Shown here: piece by piece, positions 1-7,704 of the stretch
Position numbering within the stretch: position 1 is the first letter of the stretch
Layout: each line of letters opens with the position of its first letter
NCBI GenBank assembly: GCA_021778975.1
Contig: JAJYBO010000059.1
Span: 1-12,863 of the forward strand
DNA: 12,863 nucleotides
Direction of reading: 5' to 3'
Origin: Deltaproteobacteria bacterium
Lineage (GTDB): Bacteria; Desulfobacterota; Desulfobacteria; Desulfobacterales; Desulfatirhabdiaceae
Notes under the pieces: generated by a model
Database searches by the model: none
What the model was told of the DNA's origin: nothing
Seen by the model: only the letters and a program-made list of their open reading frames with translations
Program-made: the position numbers and the translations under genes

Positions 1-98
1 AAGGCGCGCAAATCCTGAGGAGTGAGGCGTACTTATGGTACGCCGCAACGACGAAGGATGCAGCGCAACGCAGCATCCGGACTTTTTACGAAGTCGTC
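1..98 (+). repeat. MITE-like repeat, copy 1 (left end outside window)
   Basis: These 98 bases align without gaps to 9684-9781 (copy 3), with only four substitutions. The right terminal inverted repeat is at 80-98 (GACTTTTTACGAAGTCGTC). Inside are two hairpins: GGCGTAC/GTACGCC around a TTATG loop near 26-44, and GGATGC...GCATCC near 57-78. No ORF is credible inside. The repeat end overlaps the stop codon of the adjacent permease. The left end and left flank lie outside the window, so a target duplication cannot be tested for this copy. Confidence 0.8.
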
Positions 99-933
99 AG
101 CGGTGACTGAAAGACGCCCACAATACAGCGCCGCAGATCAGCATCCCTCCGCAAACCGTTCGAAGAGACGGAATTTCATGAAGCAGTAGCCATGCCAGCA
201 AGATGCCATAAACGGGTTCCAAGCCGAAAACGACGCTGGTCGTCTGCGCCCGAAGGGTTTTTAGACTTGCCACAGCCAATCCCTGCGCCAGCGCGGTAAA
301 CACGACGCCGAGAATCATCAATAGCAGGATGTCATGCCCTGTGATGGCGCTTTTCCAAGTCAGCGCAAGGGGCAGCGTGCATAACGCGGCGAATAGTTGT
401 TGATAAAATGCCACGGTAACCGAAGGATAGGTGCGTACACAGGAGCGGCTCAGAAGCGATAACATTGCAAACGTAAACGCCGATAGAACTCCCCATAAAA
501 CCCCCTGGGTCAAATGGTTGCGGATATCGAAGTTGGGGATTACCAGAACAAGCCCTGTTACCACAAACAGGGCCATCATCACATTGTGACGGTGCAGATG
601 CTCTTTGAAAACAAAGGGTTCAAGAAACGTGACAAACAGCGGAAAGGTCGAAAACGCCAGCAGCCCAAGGGCGACCGTTGAAACCTGTATGGACAGAAAA
701 AAGGTGAACCAGTGCATCGCCAGGATGACACCGGAAAGCGCCAGCATGAACATATCTTTGGGGCTGCGCAATTTCAGACTCGACCGCGTCAGGCGGGCTG
801 TAACCGCCAGGGTGATACCGCCGAAAGCGGTTCTTCCACAGGTGATGACCATGGGGTTTACGGTGATGAGCTTGGCGAAAAGACCAACTCCGCCGGCCAG
901 CAGCACCGCTATATGAATTTGAATCAGACCCAT
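97..933 (-). CDS. EamA/DMT-family drug/metabolite transporter
   Basis: The product is an inner-membrane permease of the drug/metabolite transporter superfamily with two EamA repeats, probably exporting a small metabolite. The substrate cannot be told from the sequence. The roughly 278-aa protein is almost entirely hydrophobic, with about ten membrane segments. It carries the typical EamA end-of-repeat signature LEPVYGILLAWLLLHE followed by a last helix near the C-terminus. I chose the ATG at 933, which puts the first helix at the N-terminus. TTG codons at 945 and 960 are in frame, and the 945 TTG has a GAGG about 9 bases upstream, so the start is uncertain. The gene is divergent from hmcA. 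Its TGA (97-99) is built partly from the last bases of MITE copy 1, so the insertion sets the present C-terminus. The length is still normal for the family. Confidence 0.88.
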   Translation of the reverse strand: MGLIQIHIAVLLAGGVGLFAKLITVNPMVITCGRTAFGGITLAVTARLTRSSLKLRSPKDMFMLALSGVILAMHWFTFFLSIQVSTVALGLLAFSTFPLFVTFLEPFVFKEHLHRHNVMMALFVVTGLVLVIPNFDIRNHLTQGVLWGVLSAFTFAMLSLLSRSCVRTYPSVTVAFYQQLFAALCTLPLALTWKSAITGHDILLLMILGVVFTALAQGLAVASLKTLRAQTTSVVFGLEPVYGILLAWLLLHEIPSLRTVCGGMLICGAVLWASFSHR

Positions 934-994
934 CCGATTTTTCAAAATGTCAAACCTCAAACGATTTTGGGATGGCTTCAGAAAATCTAAGATG

Positions 995-1020
995 ACCTGT
1001 TGATTTAAATATCATCAGGT
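995..1020. promoter_or_regulatory. Operator-like inverted repeat upstream of the EamA gene
   Basis: ACCTGTTGAT and ATCATCAGGT are arranged as an inverted repeat around TTAAAT, with 9 of 10 positions complementary. The site lies about 60 bases upstream of the EamA ATG and about 50 bases from the TATAAT at 1071. A dimeric regulator could bind here and affect either divergent gene. The regulator is not identifiable, and this is inference from symmetry alone. Confidence 0.35.
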
Positions 1021-1070
1021 GATAGAATCCGAATTTATAGATTTTCTATATCCAACTGTGAATTGTTCCG

Positions 1071-1076
1071 TATAAT
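1071..1076 (+). promoter_or_regulatory. Possible -10 element for the hmc operon
   Basis: A perfect TATAAT lies in an AT-rich region upstream of hmcA. No good -35 hexamer sits 16-18 bases upstream, so either an activator is needed or this is a chance match in AT-rich DNA. If it is used, the transcript would carry MITE copy 2 within a leader of about 245 bases. Confidence 0.25.
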
Positions 1077-1147
1077 AGTTTGTTTTTTATACAAATTTGC
1101 TGCCTTGTGCGCTTCGGACAATATCTGTGCATATTGATTCCAAGTTT

Positions 1148-1273
1148 GGCGGCTTCGTAAAAAGTCCGGATGCGGCGTTGCGCTGCATCCTTCGTCGTTG
1201 CGGCATACTAAGTGCGCCTTGCCTGCAAACTTTTTACAAAGCCATCTGAAATCAGACTTTTTACGAAGTCGTC
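1148..1273 (-). repeat. MITE-like repeat, copy 2, inverted orientation, internally deleted
   Basis: On the reverse strand this matches copy 3 along its length, except for about 25 missing bases around the first internal hairpin. The 19-bp ends are GGCGGCTTCGTAAAAAGTC (1148-1166) and GACTTTTTACGAAGTCGTC (1255-1273), which are near-perfect inverted repeats. The element is flanked immediately by identical 6-bp direct repeats AAGTTT (1142-1147 and 1274-1279), as expected from transposition. There is no transposase, so movement would need one acting in trans. It lies between the possible hmc promoter and hmcA. Confidence 0.78.
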
Positions 1274-1329
1274 AAGTTTTCTGCTTTTTTGTTTTTGCGG
1301 GTCTATCAAATTCAACAGGAAACCATATT

Positions 1330-3111
1330 ATGATTATGGGGCATGTCAACACATTGTTTCGTAAGGCGATTGTTCCTCTGGCGGTTATTGCCGCCGTAAT
1401 GTATGGCGTTACCGCCTACGGCAGGGGAAATCCACTTTCCGGAGTTGCTGTCAAACGCGCAGATATCATCACTATAGACACACTGAGGCATTTTGGCAAG
1501 CTGGAGCGGCCTCCCGTCGTTTTTCTGCACGATGCCCATACTCGCGCGTTGCAAAAAAACCGGCAGGATTGTTCGGTCTGCCATCTTCCCGAAAAAGGTC
1601 GTCTGTCTGTCAAGTTTGAGCGGCTGAAAGACGATTCCAAAAAAGGCGTGATGGATATCTATCATTCCCAATGTATCGGATGCCACCAGAAACGCGCGGC
1701 CGCCGGGGAAAAATCGGGTCCGGTCACCTGCGGAGACTGTCACAGGAAGAAACCCGGGGTGGTGTCCACCCGGCGACCGATGGGGATGGACAAATCCCTT
1801 CATTTTCGTCATACCAGAGCTGAAGACAACAAATGCGAACTTTGTCACCACGCATACGATGAAAAGACCCAGAAATTGTTTTATGCCAAAGGAAAGGAAG
1901 ATTCATGCCGGTATTGTCACGGCAAAATTACAGAGCAGAACCGGATTTCCGACCAACTTGCGTCTCATATCGCCTGCATCACCTGTCACCGAAACACCGT
2001 TGCCGCCGGTAAAAAGGCAGGCCCCATAGAATGCAGCGGTTGTCACGATCCAGAGCGCCAGGCGCAGATAGAAAAAATTGCGGATGTTCCTCGCATAAAG
2101 CGGGATCAGCCGGATGCGGTTTTAATCAAGATCAGCAAAGACGCTGCGCCACCCGAAGGTCGGATGAATTTTACGCCGTTCGACCATAAGGCCCATGAAA
2201 CCTATACCGATACCTGCAGGGTATGCCATCATGCAAGCCTCGACGCCTGCAACAAGTGCCATACGTTGACAGGGACGAAAGCCGGTAAGGGGATCACGCT
2301 GGATACGGCCATGCATCAGGCGGATGCGTCCGAAAGCTGCGTGGGGTGCCATAACCTTCAAAAACGCGATGTCAAATGCGCGGGCTGTCACAGAACCATG
2401 AACAGAATTCCCAAAGACGAGAATTCCTGTCAGAAATGCCATATGAAGCCGCTGTCTCCGTCTGTGGCGTCACCGTGTCCGGCAATGCCGGCAGCCGCGC
2501 CGTCGCCGGAATCTGTACCGGCGCCCGCTGTGTCGCCATCGCCGGCATCCATGCCCGCGGCTTCTCCAATGCCAGCCGCGCCGTCACTGCCAGCGGCTGG
2601 GGCAATGCCTCCGTCCATGCCCATGGCATCACCGGCGACGGGGATTGCGCCGTCACCGACGTCTCCATCAGATCCTGCGTCGCGGGATGCCGCAGAAGCC
2701 AAAGCTCTGCTGGATTCTCGCACGCTGGTAGCCTCCACATTTCCGGAACCGGTGCTGAAGGATATTCCTGAAAAAGTGACGATCAAGTTGCTGGCGAACC
2801 AGTATGAGCCTGTAACGTTTCCCCATCGCAAGATCGTTCAGGCGCTTCTGAAAAATGTTGCGGGCAGCAAACTGGCGGCATATTTTCATCCGGATCAGAT
2901 GACCGTCTGCCAGGGATGTCACCACAACAGTCCCGAGTCGCTGAAACCACCGAAATGCCAGAATTGTCATGGGAAACCGTTCAATGAAAGAAATCCGCAG
3001 ATGCCAGGGCTGAAGGGCGCATATCATCAACAGTGTATGGGATGCCATAAGGCCATGAAAATGGAGAAACCGATGGGGTGTACCGATTGCCACGCTGAAA
3101 AAAAGCAATGA
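1330..3111 (+). CDS. hmcA: High-molecular-weight cytochrome c, 16 haems (HmcA)
   Basis: This is the periplasmic multihaem cytochrome of the Hmc complex. It would accept electrons from periplasmic hydrogenases, formate dehydrogenases or tetrahaem cytochrome c3 and pass them to the membrane subunits. The 593-aa product has an N-terminal hydrophobic export signal (about residues 10-30) and exactly sixteen CXXCH motifs, the HmcA number. The first is at residue 81, the twelfth at about 367, the thirteenth at about 527 and the last at about 584. I chose the ATG at 1330 because AGGA (1317-1320) sits 9 bases upstream and the signal peptide follows directly. The in-frame extension to 1198 encodes repeat DNA. 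Unusual: a Pro/Ala/Ser/Met-rich linker of about 80 residues (about 375-453) separates haems 1-12 from the last four, making the protein longer than the D. vulgaris one (roughly 545 aa from memory). Confidence 0.93.
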   Translation: MIMGHVNTLFRKAIVPLAVIAAVMYGVTAYGRGNPLSGVAVKRADIITIDTLRHFGKLERPPVVFLHDAHTRALQKNRQDCSVCHLPEKGRLSVKFERLKDDSKKGVMDIYHSQCIGCHQKRAAAGEKSGPVTCGDCHRKKPGVVSTRRPMGMDKSLHFRHTRAEDNKCELCHHAYDEKTQKLFYAKGKEDSCRYCHGKITEQNRISDQLASHIACITCHRNTVAAGKKAGPIECSGCHDPERQAQIEKIADVPRIKRDQPDAVLIKISKDAAPPEGRMNFTPFDHKAHETYTDTCRVCHHASLDACNKCHTLTGTKAGKGITLDTAMHQADASESCVGCHNLQKRDVKCAGCHRTMNRIPKDENSCQKCHMKPLSPSVASPCPAMPAAAPSPESVPAPAVSPSPASMPAASPMPAAPSLPAAGAMPPSMPMASPATGIAPSPTSPSDPASRDAAEAKALLDSRTLVASTFPEPVLKDIPEKVTIKLLANQYEPVTFPHRKIVQALLKNVAGSKLAAYFHPDQMTVCQGCHHNSPESLKPPKCQNCHGKPFNERNPQMPGLKGAYHQQCMGCHKAMKMEKPMGCTDCHAEKKQ

Positions 3112-3143
3112 TCCGGAAAGGATGAAATTCAACTGAGGTCACT

Positions 3144-4214
3144 ATGTCGTTAACACGAAGAAAATTTCTGGGGTGGGTTGGCGCGGCCGGAGCGGGTGCG
3201 GTCATCGGTAAGAATGCTTCCGCGTCAACCACCGAGCATTTCAAGGGCTACCCGAACAGTTTCGCGGTGCTGCATGACATTACCTTGTGCGTGGGCTGCA
3301 GATCCTGTGAGGCGGCCTGCAATAAAGTCAATGAACTTCCCCCTCCGGACCGTCCATTTACGGATCTGTCTGTTTTAAACGAAAGGCGTCGCACCACCGC
3401 AAAAGCCTATACCGTGGTGAACCGTTTTCAAAACAGAAAATCTCCCCAGCATCCGGTGTTTGCCAAAAAACAGTGCAATCATTGCCTGGAACCTGCGTGC
3501 GCATCGGCCTGTTTTGTCCGGGCCTTCAGAAAAACGCCGGAAGGCCCGGTTGTGTATGACCCATCAGTATGCGTGGGCTGCCGCTACTGTATGGTCGCCT
3601 GTCCGTTTGGAATTCCCGCATATGAATACGACAACGCATTTTCTCCGAAGGTGATGAAATGCACCATGTGCTATCCGCGAGTCATGAAAGGCCAGTTGCC
3701 CGGATGCGTCGAAGCCTGCCCGCGGGAAGCCCTGACATTCGGAAAACGCAAAGATGTGCTGGAAATCGCTCGACAAAGAATTCACGACAATCCCGGACGC
3801 TACCTGAACCACATTTACGGCGAAACCGAGATGGGAGGCGCCAGTTGGCTGTATATTTCCGGCGCTCCCTATCAAGAAATCGGAATGCGGGAAGACCTGG
3901 GGGTAACGCCCGCTCCCGAACTGACCTCCGGCGCTTTGAGCGTGGTGCCCATGGTGGTGGGGCTGTGGCCGGTTCTTCTGACCGGTATTTACGCCATTAC
4001 ACAGCGTAAAGAAAAGGTGGCTGCGGAAGAAAAGGCTGCTGCCGTTGCGGAGGCCGTTGAAAAATCCGAGAGCAGCGCCCGTCAGGCGCTTTCCGATGCG
4101 CTGAACAAGGCGCATAAAGAGGCTTTGAAAGAAAAAGATGCTGCGGTGCAGCAGGCTGTCAAAAAAGCACTGGCGGAAGCGGCCAGTTCCAAAGCGGAGG
4201 AGGCGGCGCACTGA
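3144..4214 (+). CDS. hmcB: Hmc complex iron-sulfur subunit with four [4Fe-4S] clusters (HmcB)
   Basis: This is a ferredoxin-like subunit that links HmcA to the membrane subunits. The 356-aa protein starts with a twin-arginine signal (TRRKFLG, residues 4-10, then a hydrophobic stretch), so the cluster domain is exported. Sixteen cysteines form four clusters: 49/52/55/59, 111/114/119/123, 143/146/149/153 and 173/176/188/192. This is the layout of DMSO-reductase-type beta subunits. One membrane segment (about 264-285) follows. The last 70 or so residues are rich in Ala, Lys and Glu and look like a long charged helix or coiled coil, probably cytoplasmic. The RBS is GAGG shortly before the ATG. 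The gene is 32 bases after hmcA, and its stop is one base from the hmcC start, which implies translational coupling. Confidence 0.92.
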   Translation: MSLTRRKFLGWVGAAGAGAVIGKNASASTTEHFKGYPNSFAVLHDITLCVGCRSCEAACNKVNELPPPDRPFTDLSVLNERRRTTAKAYTVVNRFQNRKSPQHPVFAKKQCNHCLEPACASACFVRAFRKTPEGPVVYDPSVCVGCRYCMVACPFGIPAYEYDNAFSPKVMKCTMCYPRVMKGQLPGCVEACPREALTFGKRKDVLEIARQRIHDNPGRYLNHIYGETEMGGASWLYISGAPYQEIGMREDLGVTPAPELTSGALSVVPMVVGLWPVLLTGIYAITQRKEKVAAEEKAAAVAEAVEKSESSARQALSDALNKAHKEALKEKDAAVQQAVKKALAEAASSKAEEAAH

Positions 4215-4215
4215 T

Positions 4216-5385
4216 ATGACCCGAAATACATCCACCAACCATTCGCTGCTGACGCCATTCAATCTGGTCGCAGGGGCAATTTTGATCATTGGCGCCGGCA
4301 TTACGGTGCTGAGATTTACTCGCGGGCTGGGCGCGGTAACCCACCTTTCCAATGACAACCCGTGGGGAATCTGGATTGGCTTCGATCTGCTTTGCGGTGT
4401 GGCGCTGGCGGCAGGGGGCTATGTAACGTCCGCTGCTGTTTATATTTTTGGGATGAAACGCTATCATTCCGCGGTGCGTCCCGCCATACTGACCGGTTTT
4501 CTGGGATATGCCATGGTGGTGCTGGCGCTCAACTACGATGTGGGCAGGCCGTGGCGGCTCCCCTATCCATTTGTCGTACAGCAGGGGACAACATCGCTGC
4601 TCTTTGAGGTTGGCGCATGCGTGGCGCTGTATCTGACCGTGTTGTTCATCGAGTTTTCGCCTGCAGCGCTGGAATGGCTGGGGCTGAAAAGAGCGCGTAA
4701 TCTCGTGACGCGGCTGACCATGCTGCTGACGATATTCGGGGTGGTGCTGTCCACCCTTCATCAGTCTTCGCTGGGAGCGTTGTACCTGATTGCTCCATCA
4801 AAGCTGCACCCCCTCTGGTATTCGCCCTATCTGCCGGTATATTTTTTTGTTTCCAGTATTGTCGCCGGGCTGTCCATGGTTCTGTTCGAGAGTACGCTGG
4901 CGCACCACTACTTTGGCGACAGGATGGATGCGGCGCATATCGAGGAGAATACCGGTGTGACGCTGGGCTTTGCTAAGGCGGCGTCTTTAGTGCTGGCCGG
5001 GTATTTCACCATCAAGGTGATCGGTCTGGCGATGGATGACAACTGGCGTTATCTGACTACCGGCTATGGTGTGTGGTTTCTGGTGGAATTGCTGGGATTT
5101 GTGGCGTTTCCCTGTTTTTTGTATGCTGTCGGCGTTCGGGACAAAAATATCCGGCTGATCCGCTGGACCGCGGTTTTGACGGTGGTGGGAATTATGCTGA
5201 ACCGGCTGAATGTTTCCCTGATCGCCTTCAACTGGCAGCTTCCGTCCAGCGAGCGGTATTTTCCGAGCTGGATGGAAATCATGATATCCGTGTTTGTGGT
5301 AACCATCGGTATTCTGATATATCGCTTTATCGTGACACGCATGCCGATCCTGTACGAACATCCGGATTATCCGTCATCACATTGA
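4216..5385 (+). CDS. hmcC: Hmc complex NrfD/PsrC-like integral membrane subunit (HmcC)
   Basis: This is a polytopic membrane protein of the NrfD family, which partners the HmcB ferredoxin and probably holds the quinone-reactive or electron-conducting membrane part. The 389-aa product has about ten hydrophobic helices. Recognisable family segments are the NPWGIWIGFDLLCGVALAAGG region near the N-terminus (about residues 48-68) and HQSSLGALYLIAPSKLHPLW in the middle. NrfD proteins carry no haem or cluster of their own. I chose the ATG at 4216 because it follows the hmcB stop by one base and has GGAGG within the end of hmcB. An in-frame extension to 4138 only re-reads hmcB in another frame. Confidence 0.93.
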   Translation: MTRNTSTNHSLLTPFNLVAGAILIIGAGITVLRFTRGLGAVTHLSNDNPWGIWIGFDLLCGVALAAGGYVTSAAVYIFGMKRYHSAVRPAILTGFLGYAMVVLALNYDVGRPWRLPYPFVVQQGTTSLLFEVGACVALYLTVLFIEFSPAALEWLGLKRARNLVTRLTMLLTIFGVVLSTLHQSSLGALYLIAPSKLHPLWYSPYLPVYFFVSSIVAGLSMVLFESTLAHHYFGDRMDAAHIEENTGVTLGFAKAASLVLAGYFTIKVIGLAMDDNWRYLTTGYGVWFLVELLGFVAFPCFLYAVGVRDKNIRLIRWTAVLTVVGIMLNRLNVSLIAFNWQLPSSERYFPSWMEIMISVFVVTIGILIYRFIVTRMPILYEHPDYPSSH

Positions 5386-5395
5386 GGAACAGGCT

Positions 5396-5584
5396 ATGGA
5401 AAGCGGATTTTATACTCTTCAAGAATTTATGCTGTTTACCAAAGGGGTTACCTATATTATCATGGTGATATCCCTGTTTGCCATTACCGGCTTCTGGTTG
5501 TTTCTCACGGGGCGGGATGAAGATCCCGTGTCGGATAAACCGGCTGACGCCATACACCACCATCAGGGAGGCGACCATGTATGA
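5396..5584 (+). CDS. hmcD: Small one-TM subunit of the Hmc complex (HmcD)
   Basis: This is a 62-aa protein with one membrane segment (about residues 18-39, VTYIIMVISLFAITGFWLF) and a short polar His-rich tail (HHHQGGDH). Its position between hmcC and hmcE, its size and the single helix match HmcD, whose role is unknown and presumably structural. The ATG is preceded by a GAGG motif (within TGAGGAACAGGCT), and the gap after hmcC is 10 bases. The stop codon overlaps the start region of hmcE, so the two are probably co-translated. Confidence 0.85.
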   Translation: MESGFYTLQEFMLFTKGVTYIIMVISLFAITGFWLFLTGRDEDPVSDKPADAIHHHQGGDHV

Positions 5585-6254
5585 TCTGGTAACTGGCCCC
5601 CTGGCGTGGCTGGCGTTTTCCGTGTTTTTTATCGGTCTCGGTGTCCGGGTGGTGCGTTATATCCGGGGACTGGACTGGAAGCTGGACAGAGTTACCTATA
5701 CGGTGAATGTGTCGTACGGAATCCAGGGGGCTTTGCGGTCCGTTTTCTTCTGGCTGTTTCCGTTCGGCACCCGGAGCTGGCGCAGCAACCCGTTTCTGAC
5801 GGTGCTGGTGTTCACCTTCCATATCGGCATTCTGATAACGCCGGTATTTCTGCTGGCGCATAATGTGATGCTGATGGAGCGCTGGGGGTTCCGGTTCTGG
5901 TCCATGTCCGAACGGGCTTCCGATTTTCTGACGGTGCTGGTGCTGATTTCCGCCGTTTTTCTGGCGCTGCGCCGCATCGCGCTGCCGGAAGTCCGCATTA
6001 TCACCACCGCGTACGATTATCTGCTGCTCCTGATTGCCGTCATGCCGTTCATTACCGGGCTGGCTGCGCATTATCAGTGGGGCGGCTATGATGCCTGGCT
6101 GATATGGCACATCCTCTCCGGCGAAGTCATGCTGGTGGCGATTCCGTTTACCAAATTGTCTCATTTTGTCGGTTTCTTTCTGTCGCGCGCTCAGTTGGGC
6201 ATGGATTTTGGCATCAAACGCGGGGGAATGAAAAACAGGGGAATGGCCTGGTGA
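5577..6254 (+). CDS. hmcE: Hmc complex cytochrome b / NarI-like membrane subunit (HmcE)
   Basis: This membrane subunit is related to the nitrate reductase gamma chain and heterodisulfide reductase HdrE, which bind b-type haem and exchange electrons with menaquinone. The 225-aa product has about five to six hydrophobic helices. Candidate haem ligands lie in them: His82, His95, His165, His178 and His196, with the pair WHILSGEV and KLSHF typical of the NarI fold. The start at 5577 has AGGGAGG just upstream and lies 8 bases inside the end of hmcD, giving a tidy overlap. The upstream in-frame extension to 5478 is hmcD sequence in another frame. The length matches known HmcE proteins. Confidence 0.92.
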   Translation: MYDLVTGPLAWLAFSVFFIGLGVRVVRYIRGLDWKLDRVTYTVNVSYGIQGALRSVFFWLFPFGTRSWRSNPFLTVLVFTFHIGILITPVFLLAHNVMLMERWGFRFWSMSERASDFLTVLVLISAVFLALRRIALPEVRIITTAYDYLLLLIAVMPFITGLAAHYQWGGYDAWLIWHILSGEVMLVAIPFTKLSHFVGFFLSRAQLGMDFGIKRGGMKNRGMAW

Positions 6255-6287
6255 GTTTGAATTAACGCATACGATGGAATAACGAAT

Positions 6288-7673
6288 ATGCCTGAAGGAA
6301 CGCTCTGCAACAAAAAGCCGGTCAATACCAAGGAAGAACTTCTGACACTTCTGGCGGACAAGAGCGGCAAAAAATATTATGAAGAAATGAACGCACTCGA
6401 CGTTGATGCGCCGGCGCTGAAAGCGTTGCTGGATAAGACCTGCAAGTCCCGGATTCGCACCTGGCTCGAAATATGCGCCCACTGCGGGATGTGTGCGGAC
6501 AGTTGTTTCTTCTACCTCGCCAATCACCGGGACCCCACACAGGTGCCGTCCTACAAGATTCAATCCACATTAGGCGAAATTGTCCGCAAGAAAGGAAACG
6601 TTGATAACGCCTTCATGCAGATGACGATGGATACGGCCTGGGGCAAATGCACCTGCTGCAACCGCTGCGGCATGTATTGCCCGTTTGGCATTGATATGGG
6701 GGTGATGTTCGGCTATCTGCGGGGGGTGTGCTTTTCACAGGGGTTTGCGCCCTGGGAAATGAAGATCGGTTCGGGGATGCACCGGGTGTATCGGGCGCAG
6801 ATGGATGTGACCTCCGAAGACTGGGTGGATACCTGTCAGTGGATGGCCGAAGAAAACGAAGAAGACTGGCCCGGCCTTGAAATCCCGGTGGATAAAGCGG
6901 ATGCGGATATCATTTATACGGTCAACGCCAGAGAGCCAAAACATTATCCGGAAGATCTGGCGCATGCCGCGATTTTGTTTCACCTGGCCGGAGAAAACTG
7001 GACGGTTCCCAGCGAAGGGTGGGAAGAGACCAGTCTGGCCATGTTCGCCGGAGACTGGGAAGGCTGCCGGCTTCAGGTGCAGGCGGTTTATGACGCGATG
7101 GAGCGGCTGAAACCCAAACGGATGGTGGTAACCGAGTGTGGTCATGCCTATCGGGCGACCGTTATCGAAGGACCATACTGGGCGGGGCTGAAGAGCGGAA
7201 AGACGCCGGTGCCCAGCTTCCACTATGTGGAGTGGGTGGCGGAAGCGCTCCGGACCGGCAAACTCAAGATAGATCCGGCCAAAAAGATCAAAGAGCCGGT
7301 GACTTATCAGGATTCCTGCAATTACATTCGCAACGCGGGGCTAAAAGACTGCGCCCGTGAAATCATGAGCTATATCGCCGAAGATTTTCGGGAGATGCTT
7401 CCCAATAAAGAGCATAATTTCTGCTGTGGCGGCGGTGGCGGCATGAACGGTCTGGGACGTTATCGGGAACAGCGCAATATTGGTCTCAAAGTGAAGCGGG
7501 ATCAAATATTGGCCACCGGCGCCAAATTAGTCATTACGCCCTGTCACAACTGCTGGGATGCGATTCGGGATCTTGAAGAGGTCTATCAGGTCGGGATCCG
7601 CTGGTCTTTTTTAAAACCACTGCTGCTCAAGATGGTGATGGTGCCGGATCATCTGAAACCGGAAGAAGAATGA
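6288..7673 (+). CDS. hmcF: Cytoplasmic Fe-S/CCG-domain subunit of Hmc (HmcF, HdrD-like)
   Basis: This is the cytoplasmic end of the Hmc complex, related to the HdrD subunit of heterodisulfide reductase. It would pass electrons between HmcE and a cytoplasmic partner of the sulfate-reduction pathway. The 461-aa protein has two [4Fe-4S] motifs, Cys63/66/69/73 and Cys121/124/127/131. A C-terminal CCG module follows: Cys344, then Cys379-Cys380-Gly in a glycine-rich loop, then Cys419-x2-Cys422. This is the pattern that holds the noncubane cluster in HdrB/D. A first, degenerate CCG repeat may be represented by Cys284. There is no membrane segment. It follows hmcE by 33 bases with a weak GA-rich RBS. 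The length is the family's usual one. Confidence 0.93.
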   Translation: MPEGTLCNKKPVNTKEELLTLLADKSGKKYYEEMNALDVDAPALKALLDKTCKSRIRTWLEICAHCGMCADSCFFYLANHRDPTQVPSYKIQSTLGEIVRKKGNVDNAFMQMTMDTAWGKCTCCNRCGMYCPFGIDMGVMFGYLRGVCFSQGFAPWEMKIGSGMHRVYRAQMDVTSEDWVDTCQWMAEENEEDWPGLEIPVDKADADIIYTVNAREPKHYPEDLAHAAILFHLAGENWTVPSEGWEETSLAMFAGDWEGCRLQVQAVYDAMERLKPKRMVVTECGHAYRATVIEGPYWAGLKSGKTPVPSFHYVEWVAEALRTGKLKIDPAKKIKEPVTYQDSCNYIRNAGLKDCAREIMSYIAEDFREMLPNKEHNFCCGGGGGMNGLGRYREQRNIGLKVKRDQILATGAKLVITPCHNCWDAIRDLEEVYQVGIRWSFLKPLLLKMVMVPDHLKPEEE

Positions 7674-7704
7674 TGACAGGTTTGACGCTGGAATATCGGC
7701 TGGC

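Larger units (their letters stand above)
934..1329. other. Divergent intergenic region between EamA gene and hmcA
   Basis: No gene is supported in this 396-base stretch. From left to right it holds an inverted repeat (995-1020), an AT-rich tract with a TATAAT at 1071-1076, a small inverted repeat GTATAA/TTATAC spanning about 1070-1092, and MITE copy 2 (1148-1273). After that comes a short U/T-rich leader ending in AGGA at 1317-1320, the likely ribosome binding site for hmcA. An open frame runs back from hmcA to 1198, but that part is repeat sequence. Confidence 0.6.

Noticed and set aside
1080..1160. Sigma-54 type -24/-12 promoter upstream of hmcA
   Set aside because: No TGGCAC-N5-TTGCA-like pair with correct spacing was found. 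TTGGCGG at 1146 belongs to the flank and end of the repeat.
1198..1329. N-terminal extension of HmcA to an ATG at 1198
   Set aside because: The extra 44 codons are mostly MITE copy 2 plus leader. The ATG at 1330 has an RBS and leads straight into a signal peptide.
2372..2831. Several open frames on both strands over the Pro/Ala linker of hmcA
   Set aside because: These are low-complexity shadows of a GC-rich repetitive coding stretch, with no RBS and no domain.
3564..4358. 264-codon antisense frame over hmcB
   Set aside because: This is a shadow of the Cys-rich ferredoxin gene. Its sequence resembles no family, and the plus-strand product is certain.
5505..6563. 352-codon open frame antisense to hmcE and hmcF
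   Set aside because: The composition is odd (rich in His, Gln, Arg), there is no recognisable domain, and it lies over clearly real genes with conserved motifs. It is a frame shadow.
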